From: Pseudoflavonifractor sp. Marseille-P3106 | GTDB taxonomy: Bacteria > Bacillota > Clostridia > Oscillospirales > Oscillospiraceae | Length of the DNA: 64,000 nucleotides | Direction of reading: 5' to 3' | Assembly (NCBI GenBank): GCA_900169975.1 | Contig: LT827126.1 | Location: 806,001 to 870,000, forward strand | Shown: piece after piece, positions 1 through 7,619 of the stretch | Layout: the number at the start of each line of letters is the position of its first letter | Position numbering within the stretch: the first letter of the stretch is position 1 | The notes under the pieces: model-generated | What the model saw: only the letters and a program-made list of their open reading frames with translations | Told to the model about the DNA's origin: nothing | Database searches by the model: none | Position numbers and translations under genes: made by a program

Positions 1-1
1 G

Positions 2-346
2 GTGAATATGCTGATCAGCAGCGCTATTGTCCGTAAACGGGAATTTGCTCTTTTGCAGGCAGTTGGAATGACAAATCAACAACTAAGAAAAATGCTTTAC
101 CGAGAGGGAATGAGCATTAGTGTAAAGTCTGCAATATTGGCAACCTTTTTGGGCGTTACAGTAGGTGCCTTGCTATGTTATTTGGCAAATAAGGTATTAG
201 CCCTGAAATTTATCCTTTTTGAGTTTAATATATTCCCGGTTCTTTTATTCTCCATTTTGCTCGTCGGGTTGCAGATTTGCATTAGCTATGGAGTTAGCCG
301 ATCCATTGAAAAAGATACTTTGGTGGAACGGTTGAGAACGGAATAA
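2..346 (+). CDS. FtsX-type ABC permease, C-terminal fragment (5' cut by window)
   Basis: The reading frame is open from the window edge and ends in TAA, so only the last ~114 residues are seen. They begin with the conserved loop RKREFALLQAVGMT, which follows a transmembrane helix in FtsX/MacB-type permeases, then two or three hydrophobic helices and a short charged tail. The same RKxEFAxLxSVGM loop occurs in the four full-length permeases at 22-33 kb. The downstream layout (operator-like promoter, small membrane protein) also matches that cluster, so this is probably the tail of a related antimicrobial-peptide sensing or export transporter on the opposite strand. Only the fragment can be judged; the substrate is unknown. 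Confidence 0.85.
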   Translation: MNMLISSAIVRKREFALLQAVGMTNQQLRKMLYREGMSISVKSAILATFLGVTVGALLCYLANKVLALKFILFEFNIFPVLLFSILLVGLQICISYGVSRSIEKDTLVERLRTE

Positions 347-362
347 TAACTGTATGGAATCG

Positions 363-392
363 GCGGGGTGGCCTGTGCTACCCCGCTTTTTT
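363..392 (+). terminator. Rho-independent terminator after permease fragment
   Basis: Arms GCGGGGT and ACCCCGC are separated by a 10-nt loop and followed by six T. It ends transcription of the permease, so the small gene at 537 needs its own promoter. Confidence 0.85.
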
Positions 393-471
393 ACCGTTCC
401 TCAAGGAAATTTTTGAAATGTCCGAGCGTTGTAACATTTCACCCCGATTTTCAATGAAATTTTTTGGCCGC

Positions 472-504
472 TGTAACATTTCGCGGACATTTGGGTTTTA
501 CAAT
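472..504 (+). promoter_or_regulatory. Response-regulator-type promoter before the small membrane protein
   Basis: GGACATTT lies exactly 10 nt (counted from GGAC) before TACAAT (499-504). This is the geometry of the promoters at 17.4, 27.9, 30.7, 33.2, 33.6 and 35.4 kb. Two copies of TGTAACATTTC (about 430-440 and 472-482) and the inverted pair AAATGTCC / GGACATTT surround it. By inference it is controlled by the response regulator at 34685 or a homologue outside the window. Confidence 0.55.
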
Positions 505-536
505 GACCTTATCAACAAAAGTGAGGAGGCAACGCA

Positions 537-794
537 ATGGAACTGACCCCGACCTTGATTTTAAATCTGACGCTGCTGATCGTCCCGCCAGTTGTCCTTG
601 TGCTGGTGTTCCGGCAATGGCTGGCCCGGTATGTCCGCTGGACGGTTGCCTTGACTGCTCTCTGTGATATTCTCCTGTTTTGGGATGAACTGTTCTACTA
701 TGAGAGCTTCGGCCTGTTCGCGGTGCTGATTCTGGTACAGTTGGCGGCCACCGGCGCAGCAGCGTTCCATATTTACTACAAACAAAGGATGTGA
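537..794 (+). CDS. Small three-helix membrane protein, paralogue of 33268-33528
   Basis: An 85-residue hydrophobic protein with three predicted membrane helices (about residues 6-26, 33-50 and 56-78). A strong GAGGAGG site precedes the ATG at 537. It aligns end to end with the 86-residue protein at 33268-33528: both start MExTxTLxxN, contain IPPVVxVLxxR or VPPVVxVLxxR, and share a FYYES motif near residue 60. In both places it lies next to FtsX-type permeases behind the same promoter type, which suggests an accessory subunit or small regulator of the transporter or its kinase. The function is not known. The stop overlaps the upstream GTG of the next gene, so the two are probably co-translated. 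Confidence 0.8.
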   Translation: MELTPTLILNLTLLIVPPVVLVLVFRQWLARYVRWTVALTALCDILLFWDELFYYESFGLFAVLILVQLAATGAAAFHIYYKQRM

Positions 795-799
795 GCAAT

Positions 800-1222
800 A
801 TGGGGAAACTTTTGATATTATCTGTTACAGACCACAAAGAACATATACTCAAAAAAATTATAAACGCCATTGCAAACGAACCAGAGCTTGACCGTATTGC
901 TCTCCCGCTCTCTGATACCTGTCTCTCCTTCCCCAATATTGAAATTCGGCTGAAGGAGCAGACGGTATCTTGCAGCGGTCAACTTGTTACTCTGACTCAC
1001 CATGAGTTTGCTGTCCTTACATATCTGGCTCGTCATCCTGGCTGGGTATTCTCAGCCAGCCAGATTTATGAGGCCGTATGGGATAGAGACGGTGAACATT
1101 GCGGCACCGCCGTTGCCAGTGTCATCGGTCAGATCCGGCGCAAGTTGACGCCGGATACACCAAAGGGTGGCTATATCCGGACTGTACTGGGCAGTGGATA
1201 TAAATTTGAATCCGTGATATAG
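800..1222 (+). CDS. Orphan OmpR/PhoB-type winged-helix protein (no receiver domain)
   Basis: A 140-residue protein. Residues ~45-140 form a Trans_reg_C winged helix: the SGQLVTLTHHEFAVLTYLARHPG start, the WVFSASQIYEAVW helix, the recognition helix around VASVIGQIRRKL and the GSGYKFE wing. The first ~40 residues (GKLLILSVTDHKEHILKKI) recall the first strand and helix of a receiver but lack the phosphorylatable Asp segment. Start ATG 800 was chosen by alignment with paralogues at 12303, 16682 and 35646, which all begin MGK; an in-frame GTG at 791 overlaps the preceding stop. It is the last gene of its operon, 5 nt after the small membrane protein and before a terminator. The DNA target and signal are unknown. 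Confidence 0.85.
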   Translation: MGKLLILSVTDHKEHILKKIINAIANEPELDRIALPLSDTCLSFPNIEIRLKEQTVSCSGQLVTLTHHEFAVLTYLARHPGWVFSASQIYEAVWDRDGEHCGTAVASVIGQIRRKLTPDTPKGGYIRTVLGSGYKFESVI

Positions 1223-1226
1223 GAAA

Positions 1227-1272
1227 CGCCGGACATATGCCGATTGGCTCTGTCCGGCGCTTCGTTTTTTTA
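1227..1272 (+). terminator. Rho-independent terminator after winged-helix gene
   Basis: CGCCGGACA pairs with TGTCCGGCG, followed by a T-rich run at 1265-1271. It closes the permease/small protein/winged-helix operon. Confidence 0.85.
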
Positions 1273-1363
1273 GAAACAAGGCTGCAAGTATTGCTTCCTG
1301 TGTTACTTGAAAAACATATATAAATTCGACAAACGGCAGTCTACTCTTCCCAAAATAGACTAT

Positions 1364-1717
1364 TTACAGTTTTGAACCACAAGGCGGCGTAATATCCAAT
1401 CCTTCAAGAAAGTGTATTCCCCAGTTACACATAGAATCTAATACCGGAATGATACTTTTTCCAAAAGCGGTAAGAGAATACAAAGTTTTAGGTGGTTTTT
1501 CTGGAATTACTTCTCTATGAATCATGCCACATTCTTCCAAATCGTGAAGTTGTTGTGAAAGCATTTTAGGTGTGGCTTTTGGAATTAAGCGTTGTAATTC
1601 CATGTAGTGCAAAGGTTTTTCTATCAAATGCCAAAGAATGAGAGGTTTATATTTTCCTCCGATTAGAAAAAGTGTGGCTTCCACTGGGCAACTAAATTGA
1701 TCTTTTTGATAATTCAT
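1364..1717 (-). CDS. HxlR-family transcriptional regulator
   Basis: A 117-residue winged-helix protein with the HxlR signature: CPVEATLFLIGGKYKPLILWHL at the start (Cys at residue 10), LHYMELQRLIPKATPKMLSQQL and the wing around EKPPKTLYSLT. HxlR proteins often use this N-terminal Cys to sense electrophiles or oxidants. It is divergent from the nitroreductase at 1867, with 149 bp between them containing the inverted repeat TACTTTC / GAAGTA, so it most likely controls that gene in response to an electrophile. ATG 1717 was chosen because homologues start just before the CPVE motif and AAAGGAGTGA lies upstream. The longer frame upstream is not supported. Confidence 0.88.
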   Translation of the reverse strand: MNYQKDQFSCPVEATLFLIGGKYKPLILWHLIEKPLHYMELQRLIPKATPKMLSQQLHDLEECGMIHREVIPEKPPKTLYSLTAFGKSIIPVLDSMCNWGIHFLEGLDITPPCGSKL

Positions 1718-1866
1718 TTTTATGAATTCACTCCTTTTGGGGTACTTTCTTTGAGGGAAGTATCTACCTGAAAAGTGCAATCTTGTTATTCTACTGCACC
1801 ATGTTAAAATTAGTACGACGATTGAATATGTCAATTAAATTATACAACACCAAGAAAGGATTGACC

Positions 1867-2388
1867 ATGATGAATTTTATTGAGATTGCAAAAAAACGGT
1901 ATTCTGTACGCAATTACAGCAGCAAAAAAGTGGAAAAAGAGAAGCTTGATAAAATTTTGCAGGCTGCTCATGTTGCACCAACAGCAGCAAACTTACAGCC
2001 GGTTCACTTAATTGCAGTAGAAAGCAAAGAGGGACTGGAAAAAATCAGCAAAGGGGCAAATATTTATAATGCTCCTCTTGCAATTATTGTATGTGCAGAT
2101 CATAACAAAGCATGGGTTCGCCCATTTGACCAAAAACAAACTGGAGACATTGACGCAGCTATCCTAACAGACCATATGATGTTGGAGGCAACAGAATTAG
2201 GTTTAGGTACCGTATGGGTATGTTACTTTCAGCCTGATGTTATCCGGAAAGAATTTGATTTGCCCGATAATTTAGAGCCAATCAATATTTTAGTAATCGG
2301 TTATGGAAATGAAGAAGCTGCAGATACAGAAAGACATGACCATCTGAGGATTCCACTCACTGACTTAGTTTCGTATGAAAAACTGTAA
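1867..2388 (+). CDS. Nitroreductase-family FMN oxidoreductase
   Basis: A 173-residue single-domain nitroreductase. RRYSVRNYS-like FMN-phosphate contacts are seen as KRYSVRNYSSKKV near residues 9-20, with PTAANLQP near 40-50 and the GLGTVWVCYF and VIGYG segments towards the C-terminus. Such enzymes reduce nitro, quinone or other electrophilic compounds with NAD(P)H through bound FMN. The start was set at tandem ATGs (1867/1870) behind AAAGGA. It is divergent from an HxlR regulator and directly upstream of an FMN riboswitch, RibU and a riboflavin kinase, so an FMN-consuming enzyme sits beside FMN supply. The substrate is unknown. Confidence 0.9.
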   Translation: MMNFIEIAKKRYSVRNYSSKKVEKEKLDKILQAAHVAPTAANLQPVHLIAVESKEGLEKISKGANIYNAPLAIIVCADHNKAWVRPFDQKQTGDIDAAILTDHMMLEATELGLGTVWVCYFQPDVIRKEFDLPDNLEPINILVIGYGNEEAADTERHDHLRIPLTDLVSYEKL

Positions 2389-2489
2389 CTGAGTATGACA
2401 TGATTTCCGAAATGCTTCCGAACTTTCTTCAACTCATTGCTTCCAAAAGTGGTTGATGTTATAATTGCGGGGAAACAACTGAATAAAAG

Positions 2490-2600
2490 TGTCTTCGGGG
2501 CAGGGTGAAATTCCCGATTGGCGGTAAAGTCCGCGAGCGTAAAACGCACGATTTGGTGTAATTCCAAAACCAACAGTATAGTCTGGATGAAAGAAGATAT
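2490..2600 (+). promoter_or_regulatory. FMN riboswitch (RFN element)
   Basis: The conserved RFN blocks are readable in order: TCTTCGGGGCAGGGTGAAA, TTCCCGATTGGCGGTAA, AGTCCGCGAGC, GATTTGGTG, ATTCCAAAACCAACAG and GTCTGGATGAAAGAAGA. The outer stem pairs TCTTC with GAAGA. The downstream hairpin at 2660-2700 can act as the transcription-off expression platform. It controls the RibU/riboflavin kinase pair. Confidence 0.96.
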
Positions 2601-2659
2601 AGTTAGATTTCCGCAGATTTTAAGGGGCTTACTTTCTTTTCTGTGGCCTAATTATAATG

Positions 2660-2700
2660 TTAACACCTGAAAGACCTTTTCTTTTGGGTGTTAATTTTTT
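2660..2700 (+). terminator. Riboswitch-linked Rho-independent terminator
   Basis: TTAACACC and GGTGTTAA form a stem followed by six T, 20 nt before the RibU start codon. Its place between the FMN aptamer and the gene makes it the likely FMN-dependent terminator. Confidence 0.85.
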
Positions 2701-2719
2701 GTCACGGAGGAAAGCAATT

Positions 2720-3364
2720 ATGAACAGTAAAACAAAAAGAATCACAGTTATTGGGATGCTATGTGCAATCACTTATATCACTATGGTTGTTGGCAGAATT
2801 CCGATTATTCTATTCTTAAAGTATGACCCATCAGATGTTATTGTAACTTTGGGCGGCTTTATTTGGGGACCGATGACTTCCTGTATCGTATCTGTCATTG
2901 TGGCAACCCTTGAAATGATTACAGTAAGCGATACCGGAATATTAGGTTGTATCATGAATATCGTACAAACACTATCTTTTGCGTGTACGGCGTCTGTCAT
3001 TTACAAAAAAAAGCACACTCTATCTGGTGCACTGATTGGTCTGGCATCGGGGTGGCTAATAACGGTTATTGTTATGCTGCTGTGGAACTATTTGGTAACA
3101 CCACTTTATATGGGGTATCCAAGAGAAGCGGTTGTGGAATTGTTACTCCCTGCCTTTCTTCCATTTAACTTGTTGAAAGGTGGGTTAAATGCATCCATTA
3201 CATTTTTACTGTATAAGCCCATAGTTACCGCTTTAAGAAAAAGTGGATATGTTTCTACTTTGGAAAAAGAAGCAAGGCAGCAACATACTGGTCTGCTTAT
3301 ACTGGCAAGTTTTATTATTGTGACTTGTGTTTTGATTATCCTATCAATGAATGGGGTTATATGA
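2720..3364 (+). CDS. ribU: RibU-type riboflavin transporter (ECF S component)
   Basis: A 214-residue integral membrane protein with about six helices. The N-terminus TKRITVIGMLCAITYITMVV and the loop KYDPSDVIVTLGGFIWGP are typical of RibU and other ECF substrate-binding subunits. It would capture riboflavin and work with a shared energising module (EcfAA'T), which is not in the window. ATG 2720 follows GGAGG by 7 nt; a longer frame from 2657 would start inside the terminator hairpin. It lies downstream of an FMN riboswitch and overlaps the start region of the riboflavin kinase fusion by 4 nt (ATGA), so uptake and phosphorylation are coupled. Confidence 0.9.
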   Translation: MNSKTKRITVIGMLCAITYITMVVGRIPIILFLKYDPSDVIVTLGGFIWGPMTSCIVSVIVATLEMITVSDTGILGCIMNIVQTLSFACTASVIYKKKHTLSGALIGLASGWLITVIVMLLWNYLVTPLYMGYPREAVVELLLPAFLPFNLLKGGLNASITFLLYKPIVTALRKSGYVSTLEKEARQQHTGLLILASFIIVTCVLIILSMNGVI

Positions 3365-3372
3365 GGATCGAA

Positions 3373-4065
3373 ATGAAAGAAAATATGAATGAGCCTATTT
3401 ACACACTAACAGGAATCGTTATACATGGACGAGGTATTGGAAAGCATGTGGGAACACCTACCGCGAACATAGAAATAGAAAAAAATATATTTTTGCCAAA
3501 GACAGGGGTATATGTGGCAGATATTCTTTTAGGCAATAAGAGATATTATGGTGTTACCCATATTGGGACACGCCCCACACTTGATAATGATAGCCCTGTT
3601 TCAATCGAAACTCATATTTTCAGTTTTGATAAGGACATATATGGATGTACGATAACTGTCAACCTATATAAAAAATTGAGGGAAGTTAAAAAATTCAATG
3701 AATTATCCTTGCTGCTTGAACAAATTGCAAACGGCCGAATATTGGCACAAAAATTTTGGGGATTAAAGCAAACAAATCACACCTTACATATTGATGTTAA
3801 GCGGCATTGCGTAATACTAGAACAGCAGGAAGTTTATTTATCGACAAACGAATTTGAAGTGCTTTATCTGTTACTGCAATCTCCTCAAACCACATTCACA
3901 AAAGAACAGATTTATGAAAAGATTTGGCATGAACCTACAAATAACCATTTGCACGCAGTAGAAAACACAATTTTTCAAATACGCAAAAGGCTAAAACCAT
4001 ATTGCAAGGGTCATGAATATATAAAAACAGTAATTGGCTATGGTTATAAATTTAATTCTGAGTAA
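3373..4065 (+). CDS. Riboflavin kinase fused to OmpR-type winged-helix domain
   Basis: About 230 residues in two parts. Residues ~8-125 match the riboflavin kinase domain of bacterial RibF: GRGIGKHVGTPTANI with the PTAN nucleotide/Mg2+ motif at residues 29-32, GVYVADIL, HIGTRPTLD, and SIETHIFSFDKDIYG with the catalytic Glu near 79. The FAD synthetase half of RibF is absent. Residues ~135-230 are a complete Trans_reg_C winged helix (QQEVYLSTNEFEVLYLLL, FTKEQIYEKIW, VENTIFQIRKRL, VIGYGYKFNSE). There is no frameshift at the join. Start ATG 3373 follows GAGGAT; ATG 3361, overlapping the ribU stop, is an alternative. Likely makes FMN from imported riboflavin; whether flavin binding controls the DNA-binding half is inference. 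Confidence 0.88.
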   Translation: MKENMNEPIYTLTGIVIHGRGIGKHVGTPTANIEIEKNIFLPKTGVYVADILLGNKRYYGVTHIGTRPTLDNDSPVSIETHIFSFDKDIYGCTITVNLYKKLREVKKFNELSLLLEQIANGRILAQKFWGLKQTNHTLHIDVKRHCVILEQQEVYLSTNEFEVLYLLLQSPQTTFTKEQIYEKIWHEPTNNHLHAVENTIFQIRKRLKPYCKGHEYIKTVIGYGYKFNSE

Positions 4066-4069
4066 GCGG

Positions 4070-4198
4070 GATGTTTCCGACCGGCTGGGCGAGGAAGCAG
4101 AGCTGCGTGCCGCCGAAGAACGCAAGCGACAGCGGCAAAAGCCACAAGCACACCCCCTACAACAAAAGAAACCCGGACGCCACGAGCAGGAGCGGTAA
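4070..4198 (+). pseudogene. Possible 3' remnant of a mobilisation/relaxase gene
   Basis: An open frame without its own start runs from just after the previous stop to TAA at 4196. It encodes DVSDRLGEEAELRAAEERKRQ followed by a Gln/Lys/Pro-rich tail ending HEQER. Charged, coiled, K/Q/P-rich tails of this kind end many Firmicutes MobA/MobL-type proteins. The composition differs from the AT-rich flavin genes immediately upstream, which marks a module junction. The assignment is tentative. Confidence 0.35.
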
Positions 4199-4285
4199 AT
4201 TGCCGCTTCTACTTGTGTGCTATTGAAGGCATAAAATGCAAAAACAAGAAAAAAGCAAGATTATTACCCCTGAAAAGGCACTACT

Positions 4286-4297
4286 GTATGCTATAAT
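4286..4297 (+). promoter_or_regulatory. Extended -10 promoter of mgtA copy 1
   Basis: TATGCTATAAT contains a perfect -10 hexamer (4292-4297) with an upstream TGn extension and no good -35. It lies about 30 bp before the P-type ATPase start. Confidence 0.55.
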
Positions 4298-4327
4298 AAT
4301 CATCAAATGGCATGGGAGGTAGGCTGA

Positions 4328-6979
4328 ATGAGAGGTAATGATTCGATCCATAAGCGGATTCTCCGCTATGCACATATAGACGCAAATGCTCTTTATCAGG
4401 ATTTTCACATCGACCAGGATGGATATACCGATGAGCAGGTGAGGGAAAGCAGAAAAAAATACGGCGAGAACACCCTGACGGGACGGTCAACGGATACCGT
4501 ATGGTATCGTTTGCGCCGGGCCTTCGTCAACCCCTTTACCGTCATCCTTTTCATATTGGCGGCAATCTCCTTTATGACCGATGTGCTTTCGCCTTCCACC
4601 TTCCGCAGCAATATAGCAACGGTGCCGATCATTCTGACGATGCTGCTGGTAAGCGGTGTAATAAGGTTCGTACAGGAGATGCGCGCAAAGCGGGTCTCCG
4701 ATTACCTGACAGGCTTGATCCACTCCCATGTTTCGGTACGAAGAAACGGGGAATGGACGGAGCTTTCGTCCGAAGAACTGGTGGTCGGTGACCGGGTACG
4801 CCTATCGGCGGGTGAGCGGATTCCCGCAGACATTCGTTTGACGGCGACGAATGATCTGTTTGTATCTCAATCCGTCATTACCGGCGAGAGCGCGGTGGTG
4901 GAAAAGTGTGCGGACACGCTCCCTCAGCAGCCGTATCATACCTATGCCGACTATCGCGACATTGCCTTCATGGGCTCGACCATCATGAGCGGAAACGGCG
5001 AAGGTGTGGTACTGGCGGTAGGGCAGGATACGGTTTACGGGGGATTTACCCATGCGGAGAGCAACCTCAAAAACGGATTTGACAAGGGAGCAAGCTCTAT
5101 CGCATGGGTGCTGATCCGTTTTATGGTCGTTCTTATTCCCATTGTATTTGTTGCCTGCGGCCTGACAAAGGGCGATTGGTTCGCCGCTTTCCTGTTTGCG
5201 CTGTCTGTAGCCGTAGGTCTGACGCCGGAGATGCTCCCCATGATCATCAATGCCTGTCTTGCCCGCGGCAGCGCCGTCATGGGACAAAAGCAGACCATTG
5301 TCAAGAACATCAACGCCATGCAGAGCTTTGGCAGTATGGATGTCCTCTGCGTTGATAAGACTGGTACCCTCACCGGTGATACGGTGTTATTGGAATACTA
5401 TATGGATATTTTAGGCAACGAGAGCAGGCAGGTCCTGGATTATTCTTATCTGAACAGTCTGTATCATACCGGCGTGAAAAACCATTTAGATCAGGCGATC
5501 CTAAAATGCAGCGAAATGCCGGGGCAAAACTCCTATTTTGAAATGTATGCAAAGCAGCATATAAAGCTGGATGAATTGCCCTTCGATTATGAACGCAGAT
5601 TTGCCAGTGTTCTTGTGAAAGGACAAGGCGAAAACCTGCTTATCGTCAAGGGCAGTATCGATGAGGTATGCAGCCGGTGCGAATATGTGGAGCATCACGG
5701 GCAGCGAAGCCCCATGGGGTCTGATGGCCTTTCCAACGTCCATGCTGTGGTAGATGAAATGCTGGAGGACGGCATGAAGGTTTTGGCGGTTGCCTACAAG
5801 CCGATGCAAAAGGGCTGCTTGTCTGCCGAGGATGAACAGGGATTGATCCTTCTGGGCTACCTTGTGTTCTTTGACGCGCCAAAGAAAAGCGCCGCCGGCG
5901 CCATCGGGAAACTCAAATCCCTCCATGTGGGCGTCAAGGTGCTGACCGGAGATCAGAAAAGCGTGGCGGTTTCCGTCTGCCGCCGTTTGGGAATAGATAC
6001 CTCGCAGGCCTTAACAGGCAGCGAGCTGGATTCTATCACTGACAATGAACTGCCGCTGCGGATTGAGCAGACAACTGTGTTTGCGGAACTGTCCCCAAAG
6101 CAAAAGGTACAGATCCTGCAAACGCTCCGGCAGAACGGCCATACAGTCGGCTTCCTGGGAGACGGTATGAATGACCTTCCCGCTACGGTAGAAGCCGATG
6201 TTGGCATCTCTGTGGATACGGCTGCGGAGGCGGTCAAAGAAAGCGCCGATGTCATTCTGCTGAAAAAAGATCTGAATGTATTGGAGGAAGGTATTCTGGA
6301 AGGGCGCAAAGCCTTCGCCAATATGTCCAAGTATATTAAGATCACGGCATCCTCCAATTTCGGGAATATCTTCTCCATTGTGATCGCCAGCGTACTGCTG
6401 CCGTTTTTCCCGATGACCTCCGTCCAGCTGCTTCTGCTCAACCTGCTCTATGACACGCTGTGCCTTGTTCTTCCCTGGGACAATGTGGACAGTGAAGCCG
6501 TTGAAAAGCCGTTGGAGTGGTCCGGGCGGACATTGGGCCGCTTTATGCGCTTCTTCGGACCGATCAGCTCCGTTTTCGACCTCGTTACCTTTGCATTTTT
6601 GTTTTTCGTCCTCTGCCCTGCCGTCTGCGGCGGCAGCTTCGGAGCACTTTCAGCGGCGGAGCAGGCGAAATTTATCGCCCTGTTTCAAACAGGCTGGTTT
6701 GTGGAATCTATGTGGACGCAGGTGCTGATATTGCATCTGCTGCGAACAAAAAAAGTGCCGCTGCTGCAAAGCAAGCCATCCTTCCCGGTGATGCTTGTTA
6801 CCATATTGGGGATCCTGTTCTTTACCGGCCTGACCTTTACGCCCGTGGGACAGGTCATCGGCCTTACCGTGCTGCCCGTCTCCTACTTTGCATTTCTGCT
6901 TGGTACGGTCGCGCTGTATCTGCTGCTGGTTTCCCTTGCGAAGGATTGGTATTTCAAAAAATATCATGAGGCATTCTGA
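4328..6979 (+). CDS. mgtA: Mg2+-importing P-type ATPase MgtA, copy 1
   Basis: An 883-residue P-type ATPase of the P3B (MgtA/MgtB) group. Visible signatures are the N-terminal NPFTVILFILAAISFMTDV helix start, the TGES actuator loop at ~185-188, the phosphorylation motif DKTGTLTGD with Asp near 343, and GDGMND near 611-616. The C-terminal membrane part contains VPWDNVD-like LPWDNVDSEAVEKP and [13 protein letters not shown], diagnostic for Mg2+ ATPases. It would drive Mg2+ uptake at low external Mg2+. GGGAGGTAGGCTGA precedes ATG 4328. A winged-helix gene follows 17 nt after its stop. A second, diverged copy is at 9014. Confidence 0.95.
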   Translation: MRGNDSIHKRILRYAHIDANALYQDFHIDQDGYTDEQVRESRKKYGENTLTGRSTDTVWYRLRRAFVNPFTVILFILAAISFMTDVLSPSTFRSNIATVPIILTMLLVSGVIRFVQEMRAKRVSDYLTGLIHSHVSVRRNGEWTELSSEELVVGDRVRLSAGERIPADIRLTATNDLFVSQSVITGESAVVEKCADTLPQQPYHTYADYRDIAFMGSTIMSGNGEGVVLAVGQDTVYGGFTHAESNLKNGFDKGASSIAWVLIRFMVVLIPIVFVACGLTKGDWFAAFLFALSVAVGLTPEMLPMIINACLARGSAVMGQKQTIVKNINAMQSFGSMDVLCVDKTGTLTGDTVLLEYYMDILGNESRQVLDYSYLNSLYHTGVKNHLDQAILKCSEMPGQNSYFEMYAKQHIKLDELPFDYERRFASVLVKGQGENLLIVKGSIDEVCSRCEYVEHHGQRSPMGSDGLSNVHAVVDEMLEDGMKVLAVAYKPMQKGCLSAEDEQGLILLGYLVFFDAPKKSAAGAIGKLKSLHVGVKVLTGDQKSVAVSVCRRLGIDTSQALTGSELDSITDNELPLRIEQTTVFAELSPKQKVQILQTLRQNGHTVGFLGDGMNDLPATVEADVGISVDTAAEAVKESADVILLKKDLNVLEEGILEGRKAFANMSKYIKITASSNFGNIFSIVIASVLLPFFPMTSVQLLLLNLLYDTLCLVLPWDNVDSEAVEKPLEWSGRTLGRFMRFFGPISSVFDLVTFAFLFFVLCPAVCGGSFGALSAAEQAKFIALFQTGWFVESMWTQVLILHLLRTKKVPLLQSKPSFPVMLVTILGILFFTGLTFTPVGQVIGLTVLPVSYFAFLLGTVALYLLLVSLAKDWYFKKYHEAF

Positions 6980-6996
6980 GAAAGGAGGAATCTATC

Positions 6997-7494
6997 ATGA
7001 AAAAAGATATTGGCTTTGTCAGTTTGGATTCCTCTCTTGCAAAATGGCTCTATGAGAAGCTCCGCTCCTCAGCGCCGGAAGCTGTTGGAACAGAGGAACT
7101 GCTGGAAGGCGTAGAGGATCTGATGAGCGGAAAGGTCACAGCCCTCATGCTGGAATTGGGGACGGAGGGGGCGATTCTTCCTTCAAAGGATACCATCATC
7201 TGCGATGAGCTTGCCATCTATCCCAGACTGCGGAAGGTGACCCGTTCCGAAAAGGAAGTCCTGTTGACGCCAAAGGAGTTTGACATCCTGTACTTCCTTG
7301 CCCGCAACCGCGGAGAGGTATTTACCAAGGAACAGATCTACCGGGCGGTGTGGTCTGAGGATTACCTTTTGGACGACAGCAACATCATGGCATTTATCCG
7401 AAAACTACGGAAGAAAATTGAGCCTGACCCGGACGCGCCGAAGTACATTCTGACCATCTGGGGCATCGGATACAAGTTTAATGACCAACTGTAA
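6997..7494 (+). CDS. OmpR-type winged-helix protein with a degenerate N-terminal domain
   Basis: A 165-residue protein. Residues ~75-165 are a Trans_reg_C winged helix (KEVLLTPKEFDILYFLARNRG, FTKEQIYRAVWSEDYLLDDSN, AFIRKLRKKI, IWGIGYKFND). The first ~70 residues resemble a shrunken receiver (KKDIGFVSLDSSLAKWLYEKL) with no acidic pocket or phosphoacceptor Asp. A strong AAAGGAGGA site 17 nt after mgtA shows co-transcription with the Mg2+ ATPase. It is the last gene before a hairpin region. A role in magnesium-linked control is suggested only by position. Confidence 0.85.
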   Translation: MKKDIGFVSLDSSLAKWLYEKLRSSAPEAVGTEELLEGVEDLMSGKVTALMLELGTEGAILPSKDTIICDELAIYPRLRKVTRSEKEVLLTPKEFDILYFLARNRGEVFTKEQIYRAVWSEDYLLDDSNIMAFIRKLRKKIEPDPDAPKYILTIWGIGYKFNDQL

Positions 7495-7498
7495 CACA

Positions 7499-7585
7499 GG
7501 CGGGCCAAACTCAGCCCGCCTAAATTCTTGCAAAATCGCAAGGAAATCGCAAGGTTTTAGCCATGTGATTCTCCTTGCGATTTTT
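7499..7585 (+). promoter_or_regulatory. Hairpins between winged-helix gene and mgtC, possible attenuator
   Basis: GGCGGG...CCCGCC (7499-7520) forms a first hairpin. AAAATCGCAAGGA (7532) and a second tandem copy AAATCGCAAGG (7544) can each pair with the single TCCTTGCGATTTT (7572-7584), followed by TTTTTG. Two alternative 5' arms for one 3' arm before mgtC suggests either a simple terminator or a switchable one. Confidence 0.5.
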
Positions 7586-7619
7586 GTATTCTGTAAGTGG
7601 TCGAAGGGAGGCGATTCGC

